DNA of 64,000 nt from Gammaproteobacteria bacterium (GCA_029880545.1 JAOUOD010000003.1:1-64000); one strand, 5' to 3'; positions 45,926-56,981 are shown, counted from the stretch's first letter. The notes: generated from the letters alone by a model not told the origin. A program made the numbers and translations.

Positions 45926-46687
45926 ATGATGCAATGGATTCGATCAATCCTGTATACCGTGTTTATGCCGGTTTCGCTGGTGCTTTTTGTTGGTCCCGGC
46001 CTGATCCTGTATTTCTTTCCGTATTCCTGGCGTTATCGCTATATGGCCTTGTGGCCGGCTTTCCAGACGTGGTTGCTCAAGGTGCTGTGTGGTATCCGTT
46101 ATGAAGTGGAGGGCCGGGAAAACATGCCTGAAGGCAACGCCATTATCCTGGCAAAGCATCAGTCAACCTGGGAAACCTTCGCCTTTGTCAAACTGTTTCC
46201 CCGGCAGACCTACGTGTTCAAGCGCGAACTGTTATGGCTACCGTTTTTCGGCTGGGCGCTGGCCATGTTGCATCCCATTGCCATTGATCGAGGCGCCGGC
46301 CGCAAGGCGGTTGAGCAGTTGATCAGTCGCGGGCGCGAACGCCTCAAGGAAGGGCTTTGGGTGATCGTGTTCCCGGAAGGTACGCGCATGGCTACCCATA
46401 CCCGCGGCAAGTACAAGCTTGGTGGCGCAATACTGGCAGCTGAAACCGGATACCCGGTTGTACCTGTTGCGCACAATGCCGGCAGCTTCTGGCCGCGCAA
46501 GCAGGTATACAAACAGCCGGGAACAGTCAGGGTGTGTATTGGCCCGGTGATTCACAGCGAAGGCCGCAAGGCCGATGAAATCATGGCGGATGTGGAGCAA
46601 TGGATTGAAACCAGGATGCAGGAGCTTGAAGGCCGTGATCAGCCGGCAGAGCTCGTTATCAGGGAATACAAAAAGAAATCCCGCTAG
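45926..46687 (+). CDS. plsC: 1-acyl-sn-glycerol-3-phosphate acyltransferase
   Basis: 253 residues: N-terminal hydrophobic anchor (about 10-35), then the acyltransferase motif I as AKHQSTWETF, with Glu in place of the common Asp of HX4D, a variant typical of one proteobacterial PlsC subgroup. VFKRELLWLPFFGWAL is motif II and VFPEGTRM is motif III. Makes phosphatidic acid at the inner membrane. Its last four bases overlap the convergent sensor-kinase gene. Confidence 0.93.
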   Translation: MMQWIRSILYTVFMPVSLVLFVGPGLILYFFPYSWRYRYMALWPAFQTWLLKVLCGIRYEVEGRENMPEGNAIILAKHQSTWETFAFVKLFPRQTYVFKRELLWLPFFGWALAMLHPIAIDRGAGRKAVEQLISRGRERLKEGLWVIVFPEGTRMATHTRGKYKLGGAILAAETGYPVVPVAHNAGSFWPRKQVYKQPGTVRVCIGPVIHSEGRKADEIMADVEQWIETRMQELEGRDQPAELVIREYKKKSR

Positions 46688-48951
46688 GCATCGTGCCCGG
46701 ATCTGTATTTCGGCAGGATTACAAAAAACGTTGTGCCCGACCCGGACGAACTGAAGCCGATTTGCCCACCATGGGATTCAACTATGGATTTGGAAATGTT
46801 CAGTCCAAGGCCGGTACCGCCTGATTGCCTGGTTGTTGATGTGTTCGCCTGGGTGAATCGTTCAAATATCCGGCCCCGAAATTCTTCGGGAATTCCTTCT
46901 CCCTGATCCTTGATATCGATACGCCAACCTTGGCCGGCATCGCAGGTGTCAATGTGTACCTCGGTGTGTTTACGAGTGTGGCGAATGGCGTTGCTGATAA
47001 TATTGAAAAAGACCTGGATGATACGGCCGCGGTCGCCGTATACCGGCATCTGAAGCGTTATATCCGGCATCGCCAGGCGAACATTGTACCGGGAAGCCAG
47101 GATCGCGCCGGTCTCGCAGGCTTCGGAAAGCGCTTCGGTCAGGTCAAAGGGCTTTCTTGATAAAGACAATGTGCCCGCCTGCATTTTGGCGGCGTCCAGC
47201 AATTCGTTGATGAGTTCAAGCAGCCTGTCAGAGTTGCGATCTGCGATACCAAGAAGTTCGGTACCGCTGGCGGCGGTAATGTCAATGTTGCCGTGCTTGA
47301 TCAGCTTGATTGCACCTTGTATTGATGTGAGCGGTGTGCGTAATTCGTGACTGATGGTGGACAGGAAGTCATCCTTGACCTTTTCCGCCCGTTCACGCTC
47401 GGCGATTTCGCGAGTCAGCTGCGCGTTGGTACCCGCCAGGGCCTCGCTGATCCGTCGAAACATGCGCTGACTGTCCAGTACCAGCAAAAGCAATGTGTTC
47501 ATCAGAAAACCGGCAATCACAACAAACTGGGAGTTTCCGGAAAAGGTATTAATGAAAAATTCCTGGTCTGGTGAATAATGACTGTCCAGTTCCAGTGTGC
47601 CCAGCATCACCGGTAAATACGTGCCCAGGACCGAGTTGATTCCGGTATGCGAGGCAGTGGACTGATAGAGCATCTTGCCGTCATGGAAAATGCTGATGCT
47701 GATATTTTTGCCCACCTCGTATTCGTCGGTATGTCTTTTCAGGGTTGCCAGGACAAGTGCATCCAGCCTGATAAGGGCAATCATTGAGCTGGTGTCATCC
47801 CATAGCCTGTAGGTGCTGACAAGGTAGTGGGATCCGTCGCCGGTATCCACCAATAAATGCGTCGCCCGGTCCTGTTGAATGGATTCCGCAAGTTCCTGAA
47901 TGTGTTCCCGCTTGAACGGGTTGAATCCTTTCTCGCGGTAAATTCTCCTCCGGTGATCACTGATGATGACCGCGCTGAGTTCGGGCAGGTCGTTCCGGTA
48001 CCGGTGGGTGTCCTGTTCCCAGTACGCAAAATTCTTTTGGCCATGCTGCAGCACGCGATCACGCATGCGGCCGAGAGCCAGGATGTCATTGCGGTAGTTT
48101 GTCTGTATGGCCAATGCAAAGGATTTGCCGGCTGATTCGGTCAGGTTTTTCAGGTATCTGTATTCCTTGTCATGGATGGCAAACCAGATGTTCAGCACTA
48201 TGGCGGCGCCAATCAGCCAGAGCCCGGCCAGGCCTCGTGTCTTGTAGCGTCGGCCGAACATTTGTACATGATGGCGAGCAATCAGGGCCAGTGCCGTAGA
48301 CAGCAGCACAAATCCCGTGGCCGTGTGTACTGCCATTAGTGTATACGCGCCCCAGTCAAAGGTGTTGACCGGTCCGGCCAGGTAGCCATACAGGGCGCTG
48401 TAGGAAATTGCCGCGATAACTGTCGAGATGAGCAATACCAGCATGTTGAAGCTGTAGCGGTAATGTTGCTGACTGCTGATGAGAATCAGCCCCAGCCCTG
48501 CCATCAAAAAACAGGTTGCCGTATTGGGAGCCATTCTGCCGGGGTGCGAAGTCTTGGTAGTAACGTAGGCATCCATGAACAGCTGGTCAATGCCGAGGTC
48601 GGTATGGGAGATGTACTGCGCGAGTGTCAGGGAGCTCAGGGCCAGCAACAGGAACGCCAGTGTGCGTGTAATGGTGTCGTATCGGAGCCAGTGTGCCAGG
48701 ATGGCACAGTTGGCGAGGATAAAACCCAGGGCCGTGTTGAATTGCATGGGAACCCAGTCGCTGCGCAGCTGGAAAAGGGTGGAAATATTCAATACCCAGC
48801 CGAGCAAGACCAGTAGACCCAGTGCCAGCCCGGCGCTGGCCAGTGCAACCAGAATTGCCGAATCATGTTTTCCGGGGTACGAGTCACCGGCGAAGCGGTT
48901 TTTTAACCGCGCTGCAATGGACTTGATCCTGATGGACAGGCTGAATGCCAC
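46684..48951 (-). CDS. Membrane sensor histidine kinase with large N-terminal membrane domain
   Basis: 755 residues. About seven membrane helices in residues 30-260 resemble a MASE-type sensor block; a roughly 210-residue extracytoplasmic domain follows, closed by another helix. Then a coiled linker, HisKA with DDFLSTISHELRTPLTSIQG, and an ATPase domain with N box NIISNAIRHT, G1 DQGEGIP and G2 GGTGLGLNISKSI. No receiver domain and no adjacent response regulator, so its partner is encoded elsewhere. Signal unknown. Confidence 0.9.
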   Translation of the reverse strand: MAFSLSIRIKSIAARLKNRFAGDSYPGKHDSAILVALASAGLALGLLVLLGWVLNISTLFQLRSDWVPMQFNTALGFILANCAILAHWLRYDTITRTLAFLLLALSSLTLAQYISHTDLGIDQLFMDAYVTTKTSHPGRMAPNTATCFLMAGLGLILISSQQHYRYSFNMLVLLISTVIAAISYSALYGYLAGPVNTFDWGAYTLMAVHTATGFVLLSTALALIARHHVQMFGRRYKTRGLAGLWLIGAAIVLNIWFAIHDKEYRYLKNLTESAGKSFALAIQTNYRNDILALGRMRDRVLQHGQKNFAYWEQDTHRYRNDLPELSAVIISDHRRRIYREKGFNPFKREHIQELAESIQQDRATHLLVDTGDGSHYLVSTYRLWDDTSSMIALIRLDALVLATLKRHTDEYEVGKNISISIFHDGKMLYQSTASHTGINSVLGTYLPVMLGTLELDSHYSPDQEFFINTFSGNSQFVVIAGFLMNTLLLLVLDSQRMFRRISEALAGTNAQLTREIAERERAEKVKDDFLSTISHELRTPLTSIQGAIKLIKHGNIDITAASGTELLGIADRNSDRLLELINELLDAAKMQAGTLSLSRKPFDLTEALSEACETGAILASRYNVRLAMPDITLQMPVYGDRGRIIQVFFNIISNAIRHTRKHTEVHIDTCDAGQGWRIDIKDQGEGIPEEFRGRIFERFTQANTSTTRQSGGTGLGLNISKSIVESHGGQIGFSSSGSGTTFFVILPKYRSGHDA

Positions 48952-49076
48952 ATCACGCTCCCAACGTTTCCGTGTCTCAACTGTTCCGGTGTTGTAATTG
49001 GTTTATTACCGGCTCTTTGTCGGCAGGAAAATTGCCGAACGGGTCGGCCCTGCAACTTTGTTCGCCTACCTGGCTC

Positions 49077-49550
49077 TTATACCGGTTTAAGTACCATAAT
49101 AGCAATTATTAAAGGAGGTAAAATCTTGGCTATAGCGCCTGCCAGGACCCATTGCCGTTCGAGCCTCCAGTACTGGTCCGGTATCGGGCCGCCACCGGCA
49201 AATTCCCGCGCCAGTCTTGCCTGTCGAACCTGTGCCGGTACCATGAATACTCCCCAGATGATCCCGGACGCCATGAATAGCCACAGGCCCCACATCATCC
49301 ACGGAGTGTCGACCGGAAGGTTGCCGTGAAGGTGGGCGTTTCCAACGCCGGTGATCAGTATGACTATACTGCCAAGCGTGGTGAACCAGATATCGCCCCG
49401 GGTGATCTGGGACTGTGCAAAGGCAATGATTTCGGGTTTGCCGGTACGCACCGCCATGAATTTCCACCAGGAGCTGATCAGGATGTTGCCATAAAAAATA
49501 ATGATGCCGAGTATGTGCAGAATTTTGATGAACTGGTAGCTGTCCGGCAT
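49077..49550 (-). CDS. DUF2269-type integral membrane protein
   Basis: 157 residues with four helices. Matches the DUF2269 group: YQFIKILHILGIIIFYGN (conserved His in helix 1), an Arg in QITRGDIWFTTLGSIVILITG, WGLWLFMASGIIWGVFMVP and a final helix LPPLIIAIMVLKPV. Conserved His residues in helices 1 and 2-3 suggest heme or metal binding, as in CopD-like proteins. Function unknown. Confidence 0.8.
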   Translation of the reverse strand: MPDSYQFIKILHILGIIIFYGNILISSWWKFMAVRTGKPEIIAFAQSQITRGDIWFTTLGSIVILITGVGNAHLHGNLPVDTPWMMWGLWLFMASGIIWGVFMVPAQVRQARLAREFAGGGPIPDQYWRLERQWVLAGAIAKILPPLIIAIMVLKPV

Positions 49551-49689
49551 GACGGGCCCTCATTTGCTGACTGGGTGACTTGTTATTGCCTTGCATGACC
49601 ATCTGGAACGCGTTGACGGTGCACAATAGAGGATGGCAAACAGGCTTGTCTACCGATGCGCACTATCCTGGCACTGGTGTTTGTGTCAT

Positions 49690-50481
49690 TCATCCCGGGG
49701 ATTGGTTTGCAATCAGGTTGGAGATAGCGATGTACTCGTCCACGCTGAGCGCCTCAGGACGGTTCTGAGCGTCGATTCCAGTTTGTTGCAGCTGTTCAAC
49801 AGTAACAAGACCTTTGAGTGTGTTACGTAGCGTCTTGCGCCGTTGAGAAAAGGCTTGCCTGACAACTCTTTCGAACAAATCCATGCTGATGACCGTTTTA
49901 CTGTGTTCCGGTTCCGGTACAAGTTGAACTATTGCCGAGTCCACTTTTGGTGGAGGGTTGAAAGCGCCGGGCTTGACGATGAACAGTCGTTGGCATCGGC
50001 ATTGGGCCTGCACCATTATGGAGAGACGGCCATAATCCTTGCCGCCGGGAGCCGCGACAATACGATCAACGACTTCCTTTTGTAGCATGAAAGTCATATC
50101 ACGAATGCAGGACTGTTGAGTTAGCAGGTGAAAGATCAGCGGTGTCGAGATGTTGTAGGGCAGGTTGCCGACTATACGCAGTTTCCCGTTGCCGGCAAGT
50201 GAGCAAAATTCAAATTTCAGTGCATCGGCGCGATGGACAAACAGCTTCTTGCCGTAGTCGGGGTGCTGTTCCAGTCTGTCAGCAAGATCGCGATCCAGCT
50301 CAATAACGTCCAGTTTCTGCAGTTTCTGCAGCAATGGGTTGGTCAATGCGCCCAGTCCTGGGCCGATTTCCGTTACGGTATCGCCTGGTTCGGGGGCAAT
50401 GCAGCCAATAATGCGCTGAATCACATGCTGGTCGTGCAGAAAGTTCTGACCAAAGCGTTTGCGTGGAATATGTTCAGCCAT
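49690..50481 (-). CDS. rsmA: 16S rRNA dimethyladenosine transferase
   Basis: 263 residues. [17 protein letters not shown] opening, motif [11 protein letters not shown], and the catalytic [29 protein letters not shown] follows. Dimethylates two adjacent adenosines near the 3' end of 16S rRNA. Starts inside the last eight bases of pdxA. Confidence 0.97.
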   Translation of the reverse strand: MAEHIPRKRFGQNFLHDQHVIQRIIGCIAPEPGDTVTEIGPGLGALTNPLLQKLQKLDVIELDRDLADRLEQHPDYGKKLFVHRADALKFEFCSLAGNGKLRIVGNLPYNISTPLIFHLLTQQSCIRDMTFMLQKEVVDRIVAAPGGKDYGRLSIMVQAQCRCQRLFIVKPGAFNPPPKVDSAIVQLVPEPEHSKTVISMDLFERVVRQAFSQRRKTLRNTLKGLVTVEQLQQTGIDAQNRPEALSVDEYIAISNLIANQSPG

Positions 50482-51472
50482 GATCGCTATCCATGCCGGT
50501 GGAGGTCAGCCTGATCGCCTGTTCGAGGGCGGCCAGGAGGCTGCCATCATCTATATTGCCGGTGCCGGCAAGATCGAGTGCGGTGCCGTGATCAACTGAT
50601 GTGCGGATAAATGGCAATCCAAGTGTGATGTTTACCGCCTGGCCGAAGCCGAGGTGCTTTAGTACGGGCAATCCCTGGTCATGATACATGGCCAGCACCG
50701 CATCCACTCCTTGCAGTGCTCGTGGCGTGAACGCGGTATCGGCAGGTGTAGGCCCCTGGAGATGTATGCCTTGTTTCCGGTATTCCTCGATGACCGGCAT
50801 GATGCAGTCAATTTCCTCGTGACCAAGATGGCCGTTCTCCCCGGCATGAGGATTGAGGCCGCAAACATTGATAACCGGGTCAGAAATACCAAACCGGTTG
50901 TGCAAGTCATGATGGGTAATGTGAATGATCTCGGTGAGTGACTCGCGGGTAATGCTGCGACTCACTTCGCTTAGCGGGACGTGGGTGGTGGCCAACGCAA
51001 CCCTCAATTGCGGACAGGCCAGCATCATGACCACCCTGTTTGTCCCGGATCGTTGTGCCAGGTATTCGGTATGCCCGGTAAACGGTATGCCGGCGTCATT
51101 GATGATGCCTTTGTGCACGGGTCCGGTAACCATGGCAGCGAATTCATGATTCAGGCAGCCATCAATGGCCCGGTCCAGGGTATCCAGAACATAGCGGCTG
51201 TTGGCGGCGTTGAGTTGACCGGCGATGGCGTTGCTGCTGTTTGCCACCGGCTCAATGTAAAAACCCGGCAGTATCGTGCCGGGCTTCCAGGGCTGGCTGT
51301 TCAGAGGCAGATCCAGTTGCCGTGCTCGAGCCTGGAGCATGTCCGGGTCAGCTATGCATACCACTGGAACCGGTAACGCTGCGCATGAAAGTCTTACCGC
51401 AAGATCAGGCCCGATACCGGCGGGTTCGCCTGGCGTAAATGCAATGACTGGTGATGAAAACTTACTGGCCAT
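50474..51472 (-). CDS. pdxA: 4-hydroxythreonine-4-phosphate dehydrogenase
   Basis: 332 residues from ATG 51472 (a TTG one codon upstream is less likely). [13 protein letters not shown] opening; metal ligands in [22 protein letters not shown] and [12 protein letters not shown]. Catalyses the NAD-dependent step to 3-amino-1-hydroxyacetone phosphate in pyridoxal phosphate synthesis. Overlaps surA by 11 bases and rsmA by eight. Confidence 0.97.
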   Translation of the reverse strand: MASKFSSPVIAFTPGEPAGIGPDLAVRLSCAALPVPVVCIADPDMLQARARQLDLPLNSQPWKPGTILPGFYIEPVANSSNAIAGQLNAANSRYVLDTLDRAIDGCLNHEFAAMVTGPVHKGIINDAGIPFTGHTEYLAQRSGTNRVVMMLACPQLRVALATTHVPLSEVSRSITRESLTEIIHITHHDLHNRFGISDPVINVCGLNPHAGENGHLGHEEIDCIMPVIEEYRKQGIHLQGPTPADTAFTPRALQGVDAVLAMYHDQGLPVLKHLGFGQAVNITLGLPFIRTSVDHGTALDLAGTGNIDDGSLLAALEQAIRLTSTGMDSDHG

Positions 51473-52793
51473 CAATCAGGATCTGGATATAGGCTTCATC
51501 CTGGAGTTCGCGCAGCCATTGCTGATACCGTTCTTCACTCTTGCGCATGACGATCTGGTTGCGCGCTTCGGCGCGATCCAGCAGTTCGCCGATATCCTGC
51601 TGCCGACGTTCCAGGACTTCGATGATATGAAATCCGTAATCAGATTTGATGATTGGACCCAGCACACCGATTTTCTGCGTCTGTAGCGCCTTGTCAAATT
51701 CGGGTACGGTCTGTCCCGGGTTCATCCAGTCCAGCTTGCCACCCTGTGCTGATGAGCCTGGATCCTCAGAGTGGGCCTGGGCAACCTTGGTGAAATCACC
51801 GCCGCCCAGTATGCGATCGCGCAACTGTTCAATCTTGTTGCGTGCCTCGGCCTCCGGCATAACCGCGTTGGTCGCGATCAGGATATGGCGCGCCCGTACC
51901 TGGGTAACAATCTTGCTCTTTTTGCTGCTGCGCTTGTTATCCAGTTTCAGGATATGAAAGCCGTTGGCGCTGCGTACCGGCTCGCTGACTTCCCCTGGTT
52001 TCATTCTTTCCAGCTCTTCGACGAACACGGCTGGCAACTGGCCGGCCTGGCGCCATCCGAGGTAACCACCTTCGAGAGCCCTGGGTCCCTTTGAGTGAGA
52101 TGCCGCGACTGTTTTGAAATCCGCGCCATTGCGCAATTGCTTGACCAGGCCCTCGGTTTTTGTCGCCAGTGCCTTGATGATTTCTGTGGTAGCGTTTTCC
52201 GGCAGCGGCAGCAGGATGTGCGAGACCTCGTAGCTGTCACCGGTATTGGCGCGCATGGTGTTTTCGAGAAAGTCACTGACTTCTGCTTCCGAAACATGTA
52301 TCCGGCGTTTTACTTCGCGCTCTACCAGCTTTTGTTGCAGCAGTTGATCACGCACCTGTTCCCGGTACTCGGCCATGGTCAGGTTGTCCCGCTCCAGTTG
52401 CTGGCGCAGTTTCTTGTCAGTCAGATTGTTTCTTTTCCTGATTTGTTCGATGGCGTTGTCAATTTCCTGGTCGCTGGTCTTGAGGCCGGTTGCTTCGGCG
52501 AGTTGGGATTGCAAACGGTCAATAATGGTTTTGCCCAACACTTGTTGGCGCAGAATGGATTCCGGCGGCAGGGCGATTTTACGTTCCTTCATTGACCTTC
52601 GTGCGCGCTCAAGTTCCTGGTTCAGTTCGCGCTCGGTAATGATGTCGTCGTTGACGGTCGCGGCGATTCGATCAACCGCGTTTTCGATGGCAGTTTCCGC
52701 CGCTACTGCTGACGGCAAAGCAAATCCGGACATGGCGATACAAAGAGCGATACCGGCACAGGTTGCCGGGAGCTGACGCTGGGTGGTTTTCAT
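51462..52793 (-). CDS. surA: Periplasmic chaperone/peptidyl-prolyl isomerase SurA
   Basis: 443 residues from ATG 52793. Signal peptide (about 1-34, ends AVAAE), N-terminal chaperone domain ([19 protein letters not shown]), then two parvulin domains, the first around [11 protein letters not shown] and the second around [20 protein letters not shown]. Escorts outer-membrane proteins, notably LptD encoded just upstream. A longer in-frame start at 52871 would place 26 residues before the signal peptide. Confidence 0.96.
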   Translation of the reverse strand: MKTTQRQLPATCAGIALCIAMSGFALPSAVAAETAIENAVDRIAATVNDDIITERELNQELERARRSMKERKIALPPESILRQQVLGKTIIDRLQSQLAEATGLKTSDQEIDNAIEQIRKRNNLTDKKLRQQLERDNLTMAEYREQVRDQLLQQKLVEREVKRRIHVSEAEVSDFLENTMRANTGDSYEVSHILLPLPENATTEIIKALATKTEGLVKQLRNGADFKTVAASHSKGPRALEGGYLGWRQAGQLPAVFVEELERMKPGEVSEPVRSANGFHILKLDNKRSSKKSKIVTQVRARHILIATNAVMPEAEARNKIEQLRDRILGGGDFTKVAQAHSEDPGSSAQGGKLDWMNPGQTVPEFDKALQTQKIGVLGPIIKSDYGFHIIEVLERRQQDIGELLDRAEARNQIVMRKSEERYQQWLRELQDEAYIQILIDGQ

Positions 52794-52910
52794 AGTTTTT
52801 TGGCTCGAGTTGTTGCTTTGGGTACCTGGCTGGAGCCATGCTGGCTCACTTTGTTTCTGCGGTCGAAGCATATCATGATCGGTGCGGTGTGCTCAGTTTT
52901 TCGCAATGGC

Positions 52911-55151
52911 TCAGTCGATGATTTCGCCGGATTGTTGTGCTGACTCGGGGTTTTCAAATCGATGAAAAGTCGCCAGTTTGAACGGGCTGCGCGGCTGGTC
53001 ACCAAGTTTTGCCAGCCCGGAAAATTCTATCTGCGCCATGGTGCTGTCGATCTGTTCGCCGGCGTCACCCAGGCGCCGACTGCCATAGACCCGTAACGCC
53101 CAGCAGCAACTGCGGTATTCCAGCCCGGCATAGGATTCGAGGTTGGTCTGTGCCTCGAGATCATAGTTCCAGCGCCCGGAAACACTGAAGCCGAAGCCAA
53201 CAGGGGTGGCGAACGAAATATCCGCCTGTCTCTGACCTTCGTGGATTACCCGGTAACCGGCATTGAATATGACATTGGCCGCTGGCTGGTATTGTAAAAA
53301 GTTGTAGTTTTGTCGAACCGCGTCCAGGTAGGGATCCCAGTTTACCCGGCTGTGTGCATACCAGTTTCCGGGCAGGCGGGCACGTAATTCGGTAATGGTG
53401 TCGGTGGTCGGGTGCGCGTCAATACCCGGAAAGATGTTTACCCGGCGGGCTTCACGATAACGACCGGCGCCTATGGCGAGGCCGATCAGTTCTTCGCCGG
53501 ACGCGTTGGCGACAAGTCGCGACTGCAAGCCGACGCTGATGCGATTGATGTCGCCCAGGCGATCACCACCGGAAAATCGTTCTACGCTGAAAAGCTGCGC
53601 ATAAGTGGCTTCCTGCTCACGGGTATCAAATACCGGCAGTTGGTCCTGCTCCTGGTAGGGACGCCATGCGTAGAACAGTCTCGGTTCGAGGGCGATGGTG
53701 TGGCTGGAACCGATGCGCTCCAGCGCCAGGCCGGTATCAATGCTGGCAAACCCGGTACTGATCTGAAGCCGTTCTTCGAAACCGCCGGTACGGGCGCTAT
53801 CCGGTGTACTACCCAGGTCGTACGACAGGTGGTCACCGCCGACGACGGGTACAAAGTGACCCCAGGGAGCACGAAACGGCAAGCTCAGTTTTGGCTGCAA
53901 TAGCAGTCGTTGACCCTGGATATCTTCCGGGTGACTGAAGTTTACCCATTCAGTATTGATATTGGCATTGAGTCTTGCCGTGATCTCAGGGTAGTGGCTG
54001 TCCAGCTGTAATCGTGGCAAAAATGCATAGGGCTGGCTGCTGCTGCGGGTTTCATCAATAGTCTGGTAGTCCAGCATTGTCAGTCGGCTTTGCCAACGGT
54101 TGCCGCCATAACCGAGCGTAGCCTGTTGCGGAAGATGCACCTGGCTGCTTTCAGCCAGCGTCTCGCCGAAATCCCGCAGGTAGTCGGCATCGGAGACCCA
54201 ACTGCCACGCAGTCCGGCACTGATGCCTGAGGACCAGCGTTGACTGTGGCGGAAGTTGGCACGACCACGGTTGTCGCCGGTTTCCTTGTCATTCCACAAG
54301 GCTTCGGCATCAAGTTGGCCCGCGTAGCCCTTGCCCATGTAGCGAAACTCGTTCTGTAATTGCCAGCCACGCTGGCGCATGTAGACCGGCGTAATGGTGT
54401 CATCCATTTGTGGTGCAAGATTGATGTAATAGGGAACCGAGATGCGCGCACCGGTGTTGTCGCTGGTGCCATAGTTTGGCGCCAGGAAACCGCTCTTGCG
54501 TCGATCTGACAGCGGGAAATCCACATAGGGCCAGTAAAATACCGGTATGTTCTGAACATGCAGAACCGCATGGTGTGCCACGCCAATATCATTGGTGCGA
54601 TCAAGCTCAAGCTCGCTGATGGACAGGTACCAGGCCTTGCTGTCCTGTGGACAGGTGGTATAGCTCAGGTCATCGAGGCTCAGGCTGCCGCTGGCCTCAA
54701 ATGAAATCCTGTTGGCGGATCCTCTGCCCTTGTCAGCCAGCAGGTAATCCACCTGGCCGGTTTCGCCTTTTTTGGTTCCGGGCTGATAGTACAGAACAGG
54801 TGTCGTGAACTGGTCGCCGTTGCCGCGACAGAACAGCGCCTCGTTTGCCGTTACCGTGTCCTGCTGCCGGTCGTAGTGAATGATATCGGCCTGTATGCTT
54901 TCATTGGCATTGTTCAGGGTAACTTGCCCCTGAAACTGAACATGGTTTTTGTCCGACATTTCCACCCGGTCTGACCGAATGGAAACCGAGCCATCTGCTG
55001 TAACGCTGCCCGGTGACACCGGGCAGGTGCGGGGGTTTGCCCCGGATGCGTCAACCGGGGTTTCCGTGCACTGGGCTGCATGCAGGTTGCTGATTAGGCC
55101 GCAGCAGCCAAGAACCAGGTAAAGACCAAGAGGACGGAAACTGGGTTGCAT
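52911..55151 (-). CDS. lptD: LPS-assembly outer membrane protein LptD
   Basis: 746 residues from ATG 55151, with a GTG five codons upstream as alternative. Signal peptide about 1-26; OstA-like jellyroll domain (SDRVEMSDKNHVQFQGQVTLNN) then a large beta-barrel (AWYLSISELELD; FYWPYVDFPLSDRRKSGFLAPNYG). CCWALRVYG carries the paired C-terminal Cys of LptD, and two N-terminal Cys provide the other half of the disulfides. Inserts lipopolysaccharide into the outer leaflet with LptE. Confidence 0.96.
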   Translation of the reverse strand: MQPSFRPLGLYLVLGCCGLISNLHAAQCTETPVDASGANPRTCPVSPGSVTADGSVSIRSDRVEMSDKNHVQFQGQVTLNNANESIQADIIHYDRQQDTVTANEALFCRGNGDQFTTPVLYYQPGTKKGETGQVDYLLADKGRGSANRISFEASGSLSLDDLSYTTCPQDSKAWYLSISELELDRTNDIGVAHHAVLHVQNIPVFYWPYVDFPLSDRRKSGFLAPNYGTSDNTGARISVPYYINLAPQMDDTITPVYMRQRGWQLQNEFRYMGKGYAGQLDAEALWNDKETGDNRGRANFRHSQRWSSGISAGLRGSWVSDADYLRDFGETLAESSQVHLPQQATLGYGGNRWQSRLTMLDYQTIDETRSSSQPYAFLPRLQLDSHYPEITARLNANINTEWVNFSHPEDIQGQRLLLQPKLSLPFRAPWGHFVPVVGGDHLSYDLGSTPDSARTGGFEERLQISTGFASIDTGLALERIGSSHTIALEPRLFYAWRPYQEQDQLPVFDTREQEATYAQLFSVERFSGGDRLGDINRISVGLQSRLVANASGEELIGLAIGAGRYREARRVNIFPGIDAHPTTDTITELRARLPGNWYAHSRVNWDPYLDAVRQNYNFLQYQPAANVIFNAGYRVIHEGQRQADISFATPVGFGFSVSGRWNYDLEAQTNLESYAGLEYRSCCWALRVYGSRRLGDAGEQIDSTMAQIEFSGLAKLGDQPRSPFKLATFHRFENPESAQQSGEIID

Positions 55152-55198
55152 GGTTAGGGTGATCACAGGTTTTCAAGTCGCGGCTAAAATTGCATAGA

Positions 55199-56224
55199 AT
55201 GGCGGGGTCTTCAAGCAATGAATCGGGTGAATTTTTGGATAAACGATATGAGCAGTTAAAAGGGTGGCTGGCAGCGACACTGGACGCGGCAGAATATGAA
55301 ATCCAGCCGGCTTCTGCCGATGCCAGCTTTCGGCGCTATTTTCGTGTTTTCACCGGTGGCCAGAGTTTTATTGTCATGGACGCGCCGCCTGAAAAGGAAA
55401 ATGTCGGGCCGTTTATTGAAATTGCCGGACACTTGCTTGCGCTCGGTCTGCATGTACCGGAAATCTTTTACCAGGACCTTGAACAGGGATTCCTGCTGCT
55501 CAGTGACCTGGGTAGTCGCCCCTATCTCGATGAGCTTGGGGATTCGACAGTGGAAAGGCTTTATGGCGATGCGCTGGGCGCGCTTGTTGTGTTGCAGGCC
55601 GGCATATATACAGATGATGATTTTCTCCCGGAGTATTCGGCAGAACTGCTTATGAGCGAAATGGAGCTGTTTCGTGACTGGTATCTCGGTGAGCATCATG
55701 GCCTGGCATTGTCGGCATCCCGGGCGGATGTATTGCGGGAAGCCTTCGAGTTGTTGCGTGACCAGGCGTTGGCGCAAACCCGGGTATGGGTTCACCGTGA
55801 CTACCATTCCCGGAACCTGATGATATGCGAGAGCCATAACCCGGGGATTATCGATTTCCAGGATGCTGTTATCGGCCCGGTCACCTATGACCTTGTATCA
55901 CTGTTGAGGGATTGTTATATCGCCTGGCCCAGGGAGCGGGTGGAAGACTGGGTAAAGGGATATCATCAGCTGGCCATGGATTCCGGTATACCGGTATGCG
56001 AGGACGACGAAGAATTCCTGCGCTGGTTTGACTGGATGGGGGTTCAGCGTCACCTGAAGGCGATTGGTATTTTTGCCCGCCTCAATCACCGCGATGGCAA
56101 GCCGGGATACCTGAAAGACATACCTCGTACATTGGCGTATGTGCTGGATGTCTGTCAGCGTTATCCAGAGCTTGAGTCATTTTACCAATTGCTTGATGAG
56201 CTCGACTTGCCGGAGGCTGCGTGA
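55199..56224 (+). CDS. amgK: Anomeric N-acetylmuramate/N-acetylglucosamine kinase
   Basis: 341 residues from ATG 55199; TTG codons at 55190 and 55235 are alternatives. Aminoglycoside-phosphotransferase fold: ASADASFRRYFRV glycine-poor loop, catalytic VWVHRDYHSRNLMI, and metal-binding GIIDFQDAVIGPVTYDLVSL. With MurU it forms the peptidoglycan recycling route that bypasses de novo UDP-MurNAc synthesis and gives fosfomycin tolerance. Divergent from lptD, as in Pseudomonas. Confidence 0.93.
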   Translation: MAGSSSNESGEFLDKRYEQLKGWLAATLDAAEYEIQPASADASFRRYFRVFTGGQSFIVMDAPPEKENVGPFIEIAGHLLALGLHVPEIFYQDLEQGFLLLSDLGSRPYLDELGDSTVERLYGDALGALVVLQAGIYTDDDFLPEYSAELLMSEMELFRDWYLGEHHGLALSASRADVLREAFELLRDQALAQTRVWVHRDYHSRNLMICESHNPGIIDFQDAVIGPVTYDLVSLLRDCYIAWPRERVEDWVKGYHQLAMDSGIPVCEDDEEFLRWFDWMGVQRHLKAIGIFARLNHRDGKPGYLKDIPRTLAYVLDVCQRYPELESFYQLLDELDLPEAA

Positions 56225-56886
56225 AAGCAATGATCCTGGCGGCGGGGCGCGGAGAGCGAATGCGCCCGTTGACCGATCATACGCCGAAGCCGTTGCTGGA
56301 AGTGGGCAAGTATTCACTTATTGAGCACCTGGTTCGGTCACTGGTTGAAAGCGGGTTTGTGCGTTTAATTGTCAATCACGCCCATCTCGGCAACCAGATT
56401 GAAGCCAGGCTGGGTACCGGTGCGCAATTTGGGGCGACTATTGAATACTCAGCTGAAGGCGAGACCGGCCTGGAGACAGGCGGTGGTATATACAAGGCAT
56501 TACCATTGCTCGGAGATGCCCCGTTCCTGGTGGTGAATGGCGATATCTGGACAGATTACCCGTTTTCCCGAATGCACAATATGGTGCCAGCCGGTATGGC
56601 GCACCTCGTGATGGTGGATAATCCCCCGCAGCATCCTGCCGGAGACTTTGTGCTCCACGACAATTCAGCAATCAGCAATGATTTGGATGGTCGATTGACC
56701 TATTCGGGTATTGGCGTGTATCGCCCGGAAATGTTTGCGGGCTGCCAGCCGGGAAAGTTTCCATTGGCGCCCATACTGCGCAAGCTGGCCGATGAATCAA
56801 GGCTGACAGGTGAATATTTTCCAGGCAATTGGTCCGATGTTGGAACACCGGAGCGCCTACAGGTGCTTCGTGACCAGTGTGGCTGA
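56221..56886 (+). CDS. murU: N-acetylmuramate alpha-1-phosphate uridylyltransferase
   Basis: 221 residues from GTG 56221, overlapping amgK by four bases. Nucleotidyltransferase signature AMILAAGRGERMRPLTDHTPKPLLEVG at the N-terminus, then VNGDIWTDYPF for the metal-binding Asp and FPGNWSDVGTPERL at the end. Converts MurNAc-1-phosphate to UDP-MurNAc. Confidence 0.94.
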   Translation: MKAMILAAGRGERMRPLTDHTPKPLLEVGKYSLIEHLVRSLVESGFVRLIVNHAHLGNQIEARLGTGAQFGATIEYSAEGETGLETGGGIYKALPLLGDAPFLVVNGDIWTDYPFSRMHNMVPAGMAHLVMVDNPPQHPAGDFVLHDNSAISNDLDGRLTYSGIGVYRPEMFAGCQPGKFPLAPILRKLADESRLTGEYFPGNWSDVGTPERLQVLRDQCG

Positions 56887-56981
56887 GAAGTTGTTGAACG
56901 CGCTGCCAGTCAGCGCGCGTGCCTGTTTGCGGAGTGATGAGGCATGCCGGCGTAGATCGAACCAGGGGTCGGACAAATAAA

